A stretch of 64,000 nt of DNA, taken from positions 744,001 through 808,000 of the forward strand of contig BLAL01000156.1 of NCBI GenBank assembly GCA_015698045.1, given 5' to 3'. The stretch comes from Rhizophagus clarus. Lineage: Eukaryota; Glomeromycota; Glomeromycetes; Glomerales; Glomeraceae. Below, piece by piece: positions 46,561 through 57,607 of the stretch; within the stretch, counting starts at the first letter, position 1; every line of letters starts with the position of its first letter. A model generated the notes under the pieces. That model saw nothing but the letters and a program-made list of their open reading frames with translations. It made no database searches and had not been told where the DNA came from. Both the position numbers and the translations under genes were made by a program.

Positions 46561-46956
46561 ATAAATGCTATACTTTTCGGCTATCCGATATGTGTGAAAA
46601 TTATGAAATTATGCTTATATTTCAAATACAAATAGGATACATATCGGGTATATATAGGATACTTATTAGCACTATCCGATAAGTGTATAATATCTGTCTG
46701 ATATTTTTTTAAAATATATCGGGTACCCAATAAATCTATGATATGTAACCGATATTTAACTACCCAATATGTATGAGAAATGTACCTGATATGTACGTTA
46801 TATGTCACCGATTTTCTGCATCCGACGGGTACATATCGGGTACCCGATATGTGTAGTATTATTAAATAGCATACACATATTTCACACATATCGGGTACAT
46901 ATCAGGTACCCGATATGTACCCGATATGTACCCAATAGCATCGATTTTGACCAGTG

Positions 46957-48752
46957 TAAGTTCTAAACCAGAAGTTTTCTTATGACCCAAATTCTTCCAA
47001 ATATTAAGCGCAGTTTTTTAGATACGTTCAAATTGAGTATTGTGGATACCCGCTCCTACAATATTTATAAAGAATAAATTATTTATCTTATTTAATTATT
47101 TTTTCTTATATTAGTAATACCTTTATATTGCGGATGGAGAAAGAAAGCCAATAAGTAAATATCTTCGTCAAATTCTTTGTATCTATTAAAGAAATTTGAT
47201 TACTTCATTATTTAGTTTTTTATTAAACTAAAATTATTTTGAATATTACCTCTCATTGAAGGCTTTAATACAAGAATTCTTTAATGAGCGGTAATCATTC
47301 ATTGGCATTTGTTTAAAAAAGGTTGCAATTCTAAGGAGATAAAGGTAACAATCTGCCAATGTAGTATACGTTCTTTCAAGCATAAGAATTGCCTTTTTTA
47401 TCGGTTTAAGAATTTCTGATATTACGCGAACATCATCAAAAAACCCTTGTTTTTTCAAAATAGTTTTAATAGCTTGATTTGAAATTTTGTGTTCGTGATT
47501 TTCCAGAACCTAATTTAAATAAAATTAAATTTTTTTTTTTTAAAAAAAAAATAATTCATCTTATTAACATACGTGCTGTAAAGCATCTTTTAATCTCCAC
47601 ACAGAATGTATACATTCATAGACAGTCATCCATCTTGTTTCTACGTAAGTCTTCAGCCCTCCGCCTTCAATATTTTTACTTTTGATTGCTTCATTGAGCC
47701 ATGATGAACCAAGGGTAGAATTTTTAAAATATTTTGTGAGAATGTTTGCACATCTCACTATATATTTAACTTCATCTATTTTTACAATAGACGTGCTTAT
47801 CAGGTTTACGCAATGCGCGATACATCGCACATTAATGATATTTGGGTAATTGTTGGCAATTATCTTACGTGCTGCTGCAACATTCGAGCCATTATCTGAC
47901 ACAATAGTAACAAACTTTTTGGCTCCCACTTTATTGATAACTTCCTCAATAACGTTAGATAAATGCTCTCCTGTATAGCGAATATTTGAAAGATCCTCAA
48001 GACTTAAAAGATATTCTTTCCTTGACCCAGTCATTAACATGAATGCCCAAAGGCTATTCCCGTGTGGATCAGTCCAACCATCCATCGCTAATGAACATAA
48101 ATACATATCAAAACTGTCAATATTTTACAAAAATTTCTTCATTTTAATTTAAATTAAAAATCTTACCAATAGTAAAGTTATTGTCAGCACTTAATTCATT
48201 CATAATGCGTATATTTACGTGAGATGTTTCAGATTCTAATAAAGTACCACTCAAAACTTGCCTTGAGGGAGGATCATATCCTGGTTGTAAAGTTTTGATC
48301 AAATCGATAAACCAAGGATTTTCAATTATGCTAAAAGGAATATTACACATTACGAATGCTTTCATTATTGAACGATGTATTTCATCACTATATCCTTTTT
48401 CTAATTCTTTATTCTTGTAAAAAGATCGGATGGATGTTTGGCCATCATTGAGCCTTTGTTTTTTAGTTGTTAATTCTGAGTCGCTTTCATCATCTTCTTT
48501 GTTCTCTGCTATTTCATTACCTACAATTTTTGCGAACTGTAATGACACTTCTTGCGAACATTTTTGGCAATGATTTGCCAAGTGCTCATGTAAAACGTGA
48601 GATTTCCCATCCTTCCAATAAAAGTTACAATAGCTACATGTCGCAGCGTAGTGCCCTCTTATCCTCTGTACTCCTTTTATCATATGTCCATTCCACACCT
48701 CCGTAAAATGACGTCCTTTTCTTAGATTTTCTGAAGGTTCTGAACTTGTCAT
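46957..48752 (-). pseudogene. hAT transposase, N-terminal and catalytic parts (BED finger)
   Basis: ATG at 48750-48752. Exon A (48167-48752) has a BED-type finger (CSYCNFYWKDGKSHVLHEHL, then NHC). Exon B (47573-48113) holds the RNase H-like core: SLAMDGWTDPHGN, FVTIVSDNGSNVAAARK and CIAHCVNLI. Exons C (47250-47509), D (47121-47182) and E (from 47055) join in frame with GTATGT/GTAATA/GTATTA donors. Two defects are seen. Canonical sites join A to B one base out of frame, and TAA at 47018-47020 lies in exon E. Exon E is then cut by the CACTA-like element and resumes at 41435. The protein would excise hAT elements; this copy is dead. Confidence 0.9.
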
Positions 48753-49030
48753 TTTATCAAAGAAAAATTAGGAACCTAAAATATTAAAATAAATGACTAA
48801 CGAAAAATGAAATGATGAAAATAAGCATGAAATATTTCGTCAATAACAATTTAGTTTTAAATTCAGGAGTATTCAGGGATGTTGAGTCACGTACTTACAT
48901 AGTTACATTTTGAGAATATTAATGAATTTCGGTTAACCAGAAAAAGTAAGTTAAAGTATTTTCCAAAAAAAAAAAAATAGATAAAGTTTGAACTTTGAAA
49001 ATACGTATGTTTTATACTAAATATTATAAA
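48753..49030. other. Transposase upstream region
   Basis: AT-rich presumed promoter/5' leader of the hAT transposase, with an acceptor-like TATTTTAG 20 nt before the ATG (minus strand). No other feature. Confidence 0.4.
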
Positions 49031-49034
49031 GTCG

Positions 49035-49430
49035 ATCTATCTTTTTGGACAATTTTGTCCACTTATTTATCTCAACTCGCGTAAATATCAATTTTGTCCA
49101 ACTTATTTATCCCAACTCACGTAATATATCTTTTTGGACAATTTTGTCCACTTATTTCGTAATATATCTTTTGGACAATTTTGTCCACTATTTCGTAATA
49201 TATCTTTTTGGACAATTTTGTCCACTTATTTCGTAATATATCTTTTTGGACAATTTTGTCCACTTATTTCATAATATACCTTTTTGGACAATTTTGTCCA
49301 CTTATCAACTCGCGTAATATATATTTTTATTTTTTAGAATTAAATCATTTGTTATATGTTATATGCTGCGTACAATTATTTATCCCAACTTACGTAATAT
49401 ATCTTTTGGACAATTTTGTCCACTTTACAT
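49035..49430. repeat. About 38-bp minisatellite with GGACAATTTTGTCC
   Basis: About nine units of GGACAATTTTGTCCACTTAT followed by TTCGTAATATATCTTTTT, some truncated. It sits between the transposase start and the 3' end of the passenger gene. Confidence 0.95.
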
Positions 49431-49628
49431 AATATTAAAAAAGAATTATAAATCCCAAAATAAAACTTTTTAATTGTAATAAAAATTTTGCAATTTGCAT
49501 TTCATAATCTACTGCGTATACCTAATTTTACGTTCTGCAATTTAATCTAAATAATAAAAATAATAATCTGTATTATAACTAATAAAAATAATAATCTGTA
49601 TTATAACTAATAAAAATAATAATCTGTA

Positions 49629-52356
49629 TTATGCCCATTCGATATACTCACTTCCTTTAAACTTCTCCCTTAAATCTCTGAATTCTTCGCTTAAACTCAA
49701 TTTAAATACAACATCACTTTTTCTTTCTTGCATGGTGAAATCTTGATTCGACATAATTTCAGAAATACGTTCATCTGGTTGGCTTGAAGTAATTGATTGT
49801 TGAGCAGGAATTTGAGACAAAAATATATCATAATATTTTTGCTTTACAAAAAAATCACACTTGCGACAACCTGCTTGCGCAAGCTGCGCAGATGTTATTC
49901 CATCATTAAATAACTTGCGCAATCTGTCGCACCCCAACCTATTTCTCTGTTTGGCTTTTTGATCGATATTAAGCTTACTTCGCATAAAAGAGATCACCCA
50001 GGATTTTGTATTTTTAATTTCTAATCTTTCAGCAAACATTGAAAGATCATCATAAATTTGAACTAATGATGCTAAATGTAGCAAATTGAAAGACTCCGCC
50101 GCTATCACAAGGTTTTCACAACATAACTCCTGTTTTTTCCATTGATTAATTCTGTCCATAGCGGACTTCTCGTCGACAACTGTAATTTTTTCAGCCATTG
50201 ACAATTCAGCCAAGGTGTTGAATATCGCAGAAGTTTTTGATGGTGCTGAGGTAACGAGTTGCTCATCATTTGATGCTAACAAAATATCACGTAGTTTCTT
50301 TCCCTTTTTAAACAAAAGCATTTGGGCAGAATTCAACTTTTCTTCTTTTATAATAGTTTTATCATCATGGTCACTTTCATCAACATTCTCATCTGAGGAA
50401 ATTTCAACACAGTTAAGTTTACGTTTTTTTACTAATGATGTTGATGTAGATGCTAGTTCTTGAGATTCTTCTGACACTTCTGAAACTAATGCTTGTGATT
50501 CCACCGGCGTTTTCGTTTTTGAAGTTTGTGTTTCTACTACTACAAACACTTCTGCACCAGGTACTTTTTCTGCTAATTTCAATGTGGGTGATCTTACTGG
50601 TGCCTTTGTTGATGATGCTTCTACTGATACTTTTTCCAGTACTGCTACCGGCGGAGCTTGTATAGATGAATTCAATTTGGTACTTTCATTATCGGCGCTT
50701 TTATTAGCTATCGGTAACGCTTGTGAATTCAATTCATTATTTTCATTAGCTACCAGAAGTGCGTTTAGTTCATCACTTTTATTAGCTACAGGTGACGCTT
50801 GTGGAGGTGAATTCGATTCGGCACTTTCATTAGCTACCGGTAGCAATTGCGAAAGTAAATTCAATTCGGTACTTTCATTAGTTACTTGTGACGCTTGTAG
50901 AGGTGAATTCAATTCAGTACTTTTATGGTAGCTTGATTCTCCAATTATAGAGTCTGAATTTGAAATATCAGCAGTCTTAGAATTATTATTACCTATAAAA
51001 TTAAGATGTAAATTATTATAAAGTTTTGTAATCAAATGATTGACAAATATGACTTACAGAAATTATTAATTTTTGTCATCCAGCTATCAATATAATCAAA
51101 ATAATCTTTTATCGCATTCCAGCTGCGATAAGCTGGCAATGTCATGCTGGCCCACGTTATATCTGAAATAGTAATATTATTTTTTATGTGATTTTGGTTA
51201 CCAAATTTTTCAATACATCGCAGATTTAAATTTGCCCAAATATTTTCTGCTGTATCAAAAGTTGTGAGATTGTTCATTGCCAAATCACAGTTTATAACGT
51301 GGGCAAGTTCTGAGTTATTAGACTCGCGATATAATGATGAGCGAGGAGTTGATGTTGAAGATTCAAAGGGGGAATGTTCGGGTGTTGAATAATTTAACAG
51401 TTGCTTTAAGGATTCATCAACATTAGAATCAGTATCAGCCGTACCAGCTGTGTCACTTGAACGCGTATTTTCTGCCATTACTGGAGTAGAGTACTTTTGC
51501 AATTTGTTCTATTATTAGAAATTAACAAAGAAAAGGTAAGATATAAATTTTATAAATTAAAAATTAATATCATTTTTATACTTTACCTCTAAGCTAACAT
51601 TATGATTCAAAACTAATTCGTATTTACTTTTATATAATTCATATAGAGACTTGTAATGCTGAAGTTCAGCCAGATTATCCTGAAAAAACAAAAATAAAAA
51701 TAAAAATAAAATTACAGTTGTCCAGGGACAAAAAAAAAAGACGAAAAAAAAAGGTGGACAAAATTATCCGGAGATGGAAAAAAAAGTGAAAAAAAAGTGG
51801 ACAAAGTTGTCCAGACGAAAAAAAAAGCGAAAAAAAAGTGGACAAAGTTGTCCAGACGAAAAAAAAAGTGAAAAAAAAGTGGACAAAGTTGTCCAGACGA
51901 AAAAAAAAGCGAAAAAAAAGTGGACAAAGTTGTTCAGACGAAAAAAAAAGTGAAGTAAAAATGGACAAAGTTGTCCAGAGACGAAAAAAAAAGGACAAAG
52001 TCGAAAAAAAAAGTGGACAAAGTTGTCTAGAGACGAAAAAAAGTGGACAAAGTTGTCCAAAACCGAAAAATAGACAGAAACAAAATAAAGGGGAAGGAGA
52101 CAAAATTATCATATACCTTATCGATAAATGTAAAATTTGACAACGATTCCTCCAGATCAAAATATATACGACCTTCATTTTTTTTATATGACATTCTTAC
52201 TCTATCTTGCTCAAAAGTACACGAATCAATTTTTTTATCCGTCTTTGTCCAAACAAGAGAAAGTGCTGTTGAAATTAAGCTTTCATCGTCGTCGGGTAAA
52301 TAAACTTTTTTCCCGTGAATTTTTGAATTGAGAACTGAACAGGGTGTTTTTGACAT
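49629..52356 (-). CDS. Four-exon passenger gene of the hAT element, unknown function (715 aa)
   Basis: Exons 52117-52356, 51587-51679, 51058-51508 and 49629-50992 join in frame (2,148 nt including stop). Introns are 437, 78, 65 nt with GTATAT, GTAAAG and GTAAGT donors and AG ends. Residues: N-terminal region ([11 protein letters not shown]), a short coiled coil ([19 protein letters not shown]), a Ser/Thr-rich part, then a region of STELNS / PVANES repeats of about 20 residues. The C-terminal half is charged and helical ([19 protein letters not shown], then [19 protein letters not shown]). It ends GSEYIEWA and TAA. No known domain was recognised. It shows no stops although the adjacent transposase is broken. 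Same strand as the transposase and inside the 8-bp-duplication boundaries. Possibly a second hAT ORF or captured host gene. Confidence 0.72.
51715..52075. repeat. Minisatellite with GGACAAAGTTGTCC inside intron 1 of the passenger gene
   Basis: About nine units of GTGGACAAAGTTGTCCAGAC and an A-rich stretch, 38-52 bp each. It makes intron 1 far longer than the other introns. Phe-rich open frames here are artefacts of the repeat. Confidence 0.93.
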
Positions 52357-52740
52357 TTCTAATATATTTATTCAATATTTTAAAAGCTGATACTTTATTT
52401 TTTATTTTTAAAATGAAGAGGGAAGAAGCAATTGGGGTACTAAAAACTGTAAAAACTGATATTTATTTAATTGATCAAATAATAACATTTGATAACGTGA
52501 TTGTTTTGATACGTAATTGTATATTGTGATACGTTTGATAGAATGAGTTTTGATACAATGATATATATAATTGTTAAAATAATGTATTGATTATGGCTGA
52601 ATAATCTGATATATTATTATTATTTTAATTGGATTTTGAAATAATATTCCTGTATTCTGGCGAGAAAATTTTTTTTTCTCTTCGGTGGGAATATTTTACA
52701 AAAAAAATGATCATGTGAAGATGATCTACAGTCAATCATA
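52357..52740. other. Passenger-gene upstream region
   Basis: AT-rich presumed promoter between the passenger gene and the hAT right subterminal repeats. GATACGTTTGATA-type phrases near 52508 and 52529. No gene. Confidence 0.4.
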
Positions 52741-52974
52741 ATTTTTGAGATTATTCGGATTATTTGCGGATTATTTGCGGATTTGCAGATTATTTGCGAT
52801 TGCGGATTTGCGAATAATTATTCTTCAAAATCCGCAATGTTCTGCAATATCGCAAATCGCAATTAATCTGCAATTAGGGTATTGCGGACATATCTTTACT
52901 AATAACCTAAAAAAAATTTAGGTCTGAAAGGTCAGAATTCAGTTGTGTAATACAAATAGATCAGCCCTATCAAA

Positions 52975-53306
52975 TTAATCTTAAAACTGACTGAAAATGC
53001 AACCGACCAGAATTGAAAAGGGCTAATTTGTCCTGAACTTTTTCATGTCTGGAATTTATCTATCTGGTTTTTTAACTATGTTCAGAATTTGTCTAGGTTT
53101 AACTGTCCAGAATTTGTCCAAAATTTTATATCAAACAAATACTGGACAAATTCTGGACAAAGTTAGGACATGTCAAAATTTTAAGTATCAGAAGTATATT
53201 AGACATGTACCAAAAAAAGTGAACATTTTCCAGACATATCAGATTTATTCTGAATATTTTCTGGACATTTTTGGTAACATTTTCTGGACATTTATTTTTT
53301 ATAGGG
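52975..53306. mobile_element. TGTCCAGAA-rich element, copy C (332 bp)
   Basis: Ends CCCTATCAAATTAAT and ATTTTTTATAGGG. The interior is full of TTCTGGACA / TGTCCAGAA. It shares GACCAGAATTGAAAAGGG with copy B in the opposite orientation. No target duplication seen; no coding capacity. Confidence 0.6.
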
Positions 53307-53700
53307 TAGGAGTAAAAATGTTAGCCATAATTGATTAGACGATGCCATAATATTACAACATACGGCATTACAGTTATGACACTTTTTGTAATACCATAAT
53401 TAGGCCATAATGCCATAATTGGACCGTAATGTTATAATTAGGCTGTAATGCCTTAATTCTGCCTAAGGTTGCCTGCCAAAAGTCATTTGGCCCAATGCTG
53501 AAAGTTAAAACTCCCTACATAGTGCCACGACATAATTTTAGTATATATAGTATTAGTGTGATAATATTTTTTAATTCGTATTAATAAAAAAAATGTTAAA
53601 AATGTTTTAATATTTTTTTAATTTGTATTAGAAATAATAAAATTATTAATTAATATTTTTTTAAATACATAATAAAAAAAGCCGTAATTTTATTAATAAA
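53307..53700. other. No gene; GCCATAAT repeats
   Basis: Repeats of TGCCATAATTAGGCC and ATGCCATAAT at 53340-53460, probably the subterminal part of another element whose other end was not identified. Confidence 0.45.
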
Positions 53701-54050
53701 GAAAACTACAATTTTATTAATAAAGAAAGCCGCGATTTTATAAATAAACAATTTTATTAATAAAAAAAGCCGCGATTTATTAGATTTATTAATAAAAAAT
53801 ACTGCGATTTTATTAATAAATGATTTTATTAATAAAAATAAGCCGTGATTTTATTAATAAAAAATAAGCTATAACTTTATTAAAAAATAAGCCGCAATTT
53901 TATAATAAAAAATAAGCCGCAATTTTATAATAAAAAATAAGCCGCAATTTTATAATAAAAAATAAGCCGCAATTTTATAATAAAAAATAAGCCGCAATTT
54001 TATAATAAAAAATAAGCCGCAATTTTATAATAAAAAATAAGCCGCAATTT
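53700..54050. repeat. Tandem repeat AAAATAAGCCGCAATTTTAT
   Basis: Degenerate units to the left, then about eight clean 24-bp copies of AATAAGCCGCAATTTTATAA from about 53880. No gene. Confidence 0.93.
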
Positions 54051-54229
54051 TATTACAGCAATATTCAAAACTTACGGGATACTTGGCAATTTTATTGCTG
54101 AGAATCTGTCAGGTTGTCAGATTGTCAGGTTGCTGGCAAATTGAAAAAATAAACAGAACACGTGACTGCCTATGTGAAAAATATATAAAAAGTTTATTTT
54201 GCGTATTGTTATTTATTATTTTCTTCACA

Positions 54230-54319
54230 ATGTCCAAATCAAAATTAAATGAACATTTTCGTTGGCTAATAGTTGAAAGGGTTTTGGAAGGAATATCGTA
54301 TAGAAGAACATTAGTAAGT
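54230..54319 (+). pseudogene. Tc1-type transposase N-terminus, truncated
   Basis: ATG at 54230 opens MSKSKLNEHFRWLIVERVLE, then GISYRRT, the first helix-turn-helix of Tc1-like transposases. The match stops after about 30 residues, at a GTAAGT that could be an intron donor. The following sequence reads as unrelated GGGATTCC repeats. Only a fragment. Confidence 0.6.
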
Positions 54320-54488
54320 TTTTCAGGGTCAAGATCTTTAGAGAATCCTAAAATCTGTAACATAATGAAGATCCTTGGAGAATCTTCCCCACCGCTGGGG
54401 ATTCCCCATTGAAAAAAAATTTAAGGAATCCCTAAGAATCAGAAAGAATCCTTAGGGATATTATCTAAAAACCCCTCTAGGGATAATA

Positions 54489-54645
54489 TGGGGTCTTTGC
54501 AATAGAAAGGTACGAAACTCAAAAAAAAATAAAAATTTAATTAATATTAAATTTACACTTATTTTAGTATAAAAAACATAATTAGCATATAAAATAAATT
54601 TAAAATTTTTTTTGAGTTTCGTACCTTTCTATTGCAAAGACCCCA
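54489..54645. mobile_element. Tc1/mariner-like MITE, copy 3 (157 bp)
   Basis: Same family as 10942-11098, flanked by TA at 54487-54488 and 54646-54647. Confidence 0.94.
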
Positions 54646-54790
54646 TATTTAAGAATATTACTAAACGTTTTATTCATAATTATTACATTTATTTATTTTT
54701 AAAGTATTACAAATTTCATATATATTTTAAATTTTAATATAGCTTTCACACTAATTTAGTCATCTGACTCTCTATCATCATATTATCATC

Positions 54791-56335
54791 TTAATTGCTG
54801 TTTTCTGATTCTTGATCAATTTCTTCGTAATCAATACTATTATTACTATCACTATCATCTTCTTTGTATAGTTTCATATTTAAAGTACGAATTTCTGCCT
54901 TCAAAGATCTGAAAATCTGATATCTAAAATAAAGAATGTTAATAATAGTTTCACTAAAAAACATGAAAAAGAAATTAAAAAGAAGGCTGCTACCAAAATT
55001 CGCACGTCCAAATTCATCTAAAAAATCTGATTTCACACTTAGATTTCACATACCTGAAAAAAAAACAAACAAACAGTTAGTATAAACTTTATTAAATCTG
55101 AGAAAAGAAAAAAATTTTTTTACTTGCTGGCTCCTTATCAAAAACTTGAAAAAAACTGCCTAAAAAAATAACGAATAGTTAGTGACGTTCGTTTAAATTA
55201 AAGAAAAATTAAAACCAATTTTTTTTACTTGTTTGCATATTCCATTGTGATCACCACAATTTTCTCTTGCACTTTAATGTGATATTCAAAAACTGTCTAA
55301 AAAAGGAAACATGATGAACAGTTAATGATATGTTCGTTATATAAAAAGTATAATTGAAAAAAAAATATATGTATATATATTTTTTTACTTCCTGAATTTT
55401 TACGTCCAGAGACGGCCTAAAATAAAAAAAATCAAATAAACAATTAGTTATGTTCGTTATATAAAAAACAAATTAAAAAAAAATATTTTTTCTTTTTTTT
55501 ACTTGCCAATATATATCAAAATATCATGCTTCCAAGATCTGAAGTCGTATCAGTCCGTCTAAAAAAAGGAAAACCAAAATGTTAGTACTGTTTTATTAAA
55601 AAAAGTTAAAGAAAAAGAAAGAAAAATACTGATACTTTACTGTAATTCTACGCGTCATCTAAAAATAAAAAAAAAATGAAACATTAGTGAAAATTTTGTT
55701 AAAATAAATTAAAAAAAAGCATTCCATAACTTTCATACCAAAATCTTGCGTGTTTAAATACTTCAAGGCTGTACTTCTATTAACATAACTATATACTCTC
55801 ATTACTAATAGACACAAAACCTGGCCGTCTAAAAAAAGAGAAAAATGAAACGTTAGTAAAAATGTTTTGTTAAAAAATTAATTGAAATAACTAATAAGAA
55901 ACTCACCAAACTTCTGACATATCATCCAAATCAAAGAACTGGTCATCTACAAAAGAAAACAAATGAAACATTAGTGATCATTTCATCAAAAGAATAAAAA
56001 AATTGAATTTTCTATGCGTCATCTACAAAAACAATATCGAAATGTTAGGAGCCATTTTGTTAAAATCTGATGAACCAGCCATCTACAAAAAAAGAACAAA
56101 ATAACAAATGTTTTTAACATTTCATTAAGAATTATTAATTTTAAAAAAAATTAACTTATCTCACCAATTTTCCACACGTCTCAATATTTCAAAGTCATTG
56201 GCCGTCTACAAAAAGAAAAAATAAAATGTTAGAAATATTTCGTTATAAAACAATTATTAAAAATTTTTTCTTTTAGTTTCCCTTATTGATTTTTCCACAA
56301 GTTCCAATATCTCAAAGAGCTAACTGCCTATAAAA
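54791..56335 (-). repeat. Minus-strand exon-intron array with an acidic last exon
   Basis: The last exon (54791-54923) encodes a helix and an acidic tail (SLKAEIRTLNMKLY, DSDSNNSIDYEEIDQESEN) and stops at TAA. Upstream on the minus strand lie at least a dozen blocks of 25-45 nt, each ended by GTAAA/GTAAG and preceded by ...TTTTTTAG. The introns contain AACATTAGTGA / GAAACGTTAGTAA boxes. The blocks differ more from each other than in the other arrays. Either a gene with many microexons or its remnant. No function recognised. Confidence 0.55.
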
Positions 56336-56339
56336 AAGA

Positions 56340-56640
56340 AAATGACAAAACAATAGGAATCAGTAGTAGGGAAATGGGGTTTTTGGCACATTTCAATCAA
56401 ATGGTCCCAGGATGTTTTCCTGGGTATCAAAATTTATTCATATAGTGTAAAACCATTGAAAATATACATGTGACATTAAGGAAATCAATTGGCTTTCTTG
56501 ATTATTATTCACTTTGTAATCATTTGTTTCCTATATGAAAAAATGAATTTTTACTTTGGCACAAATAAGTCCAAAACCTATTCAGTTTTCATCCTGAATA
56601 GCATAAATTTTTCACATATAATATAATCAAATTGCCTCCC
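56340..56640. other. No gene seen
   Basis: Sequence of less extreme AT content with no coding frame; start of a different compositional region. Confidence 0.4.
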
Positions 56641-57180
56641 TATAGCATATACACAAGATATGAAAACAAGTAGTGTTCACAGTCTGCGGAGCGAAGCGGA
56701 GCATGTATACATAATATGAAAACAAACAGTGTTAACAGTCTGCGAAGCGAAGCAGAGCATGTACACAAGATATGATATACAAATTGCCTCCCAATAGCAT
56801 ACTGCTTAGGTAGCAAGAGAGAATAAGCATAAGGAGGAGCAAAGTGACGATGAATGTGCGTTTGATATAGGAGAATAAGTATGAGTAGGCAAAGCCCTTT
56901 AGGGTGACACCAGTGAATACGCATTTGACAGGAGAAATGATATAGCAGGAATATGAGCGAGCCCTTTAGGGTGAAGCGAATATAGATGCTATATCATTTC
57001 GACCATATGCTACTATATTCTAATGTATGCTATATATGAGGTAAATCATAAATGCAAATATAGTTTTCATAGGCAGAGTGAAGCAGAGCATGAACGCAAA
57101 ACATGCGAACAAATAATGTTCACAGAGTTGCAGAGCGAAGCGGAGCATGTATGCAAAACATGAAAAAATCAAGTTTTATA
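56640..57180. repeat. GCGAAGCGGAGCATG repeat region
   Basis: The 15-mer or close variants occur at about 56687, 56745, 57073 and 57135, each beside ATGAAAACAA or ACAAGATATGA and GTTCACAG. CCCTTTAGGGTGA occurs twice (56896 and 56962). A hairpin with 14-bp perfect arms (GAAATGATATAGCA / TGCTATATCATTTC) spans 56934-57000. No gene recognised. Confidence 0.75.
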
Positions 57181-57228
57181 AATGCATACATATTGGGTTG
57201 CAGGAATATTCCCAGAACATCCTCGGCA

Positions 57229-57530
57229 CTAGCCTGGCACTAGCCTGTCATCAGCCTGAATTATTGCAAGCTTCTGACGTTGATAAAATGCTCTAAAACG
57301 AAACTTGTCTGAATGTTTTTTATAAGCACCATATTCAGAGAAAGTAAATTTAACGCATCCAGGTTCCATACATGGATATTGTTAAGATAAATTCTGATAG
57401 ACTGTACATCCCTTTGGGTCAAAGCATCTCCAATTGCACACTTCTCCAGTCCTAAGAATATATGGACAATAATAAAAATTTCAGGGTATCTCCTTTTTCT
57501 CGCCTCCCATAGTTTCTTTTTTGAATAAAT
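57229..57530 (-). pseudogene. Cys-rich zinc-binding protein fragment
   Basis: A minus-strand frame with coding character: CPYILRTGEVCNWRCFDPKG, C, then PCMEPGCVKFTFSEYGAYKK, H, and FYQRQKLAIIQADDRL before TAG at 57229-57231. It contains TGA near 57484 and TAA near 57386. The first module matches the pattern in the 91-aa protein at 4513 (C-x-Y-x-L-x-x-T-G-E-x-C, P-x-G-C). It lies head to head with the polymerase-like gene. Its start was not found. Confidence 0.5.
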
Positions 57531-57607
57531 GTCTAACACTAATTATTCGAACAAAATAATTTTTATTTTAAACTTTTTTCTAACACTATATAATCTTCGA
57601 GAAAAAT

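Larger units (their letters stand above)
41439..46956. mobile_element. 5.5-kb CACTA-like element inserted in the hAT transposase gene
   Basis: Left end CACTAGTCAAAATC at 41439, right end GATTTTGACCAGTG at 46956, flanked by TAA (41436-41438 and 46957-46959). Removing it with one TAA restores the host gene's reading frame. Both ends carry dense ATATCGGGTAC subterminal repeats (41460-41660 and 46560-46935). These ends, the 3-bp duplication and the repeat clusters fit CACTA/EnSpm. It carries a trihelix-like gene, an exon-intron array, a MITE and tandem repeats, but no recognised transposase. Confidence 0.85.
40063..52898. mobile_element. 12.8-kb hAT element (7.3 kb without insertion)
   Basis: Left end TAAAGATGGG at 40063 and right end ATATCTTTA at 52898 (complement TAAAGATAT). 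Flanked by CTAACAAC (40055-40062) and CTAATAAC (52899-52906), seven of eight identical. Subterminal parts share GCAAATAATCTGCAAA and AATCCGCAAT motifs. Inside are a BED-finger hAT transposase on the minus strand, a four-exon passenger gene and three GGACAA-type minisatellites. The left end matches that of the MITE at 62330-63127 (AAATCCGCAATATTGCGG). Confidence 0.82.

Noticed and set aside
50215..50931. Plus-strand ORFs opposite the passenger gene
   Set aside because: They are antisense shadows of the Ser/Glu/Ala-rich exon 4.
51675..52178. Phe-rich ORFs on the minus strand and a Lys-rich one on the plus strand
   Set aside because: They are translations of the A-rich minisatellite in intron 1 of the passenger gene.
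52027..52356. A separate single-exon gene of 109 aa
   Set aside because: Its last ~30 residues run into the intron; splicing at 52116 joins the real part to the next exons in frame.
56640..56924. 94-aa minus-strand ORF
   Set aside because: It lies across the GCGAAGCGGAGC repeats and has no coding features.
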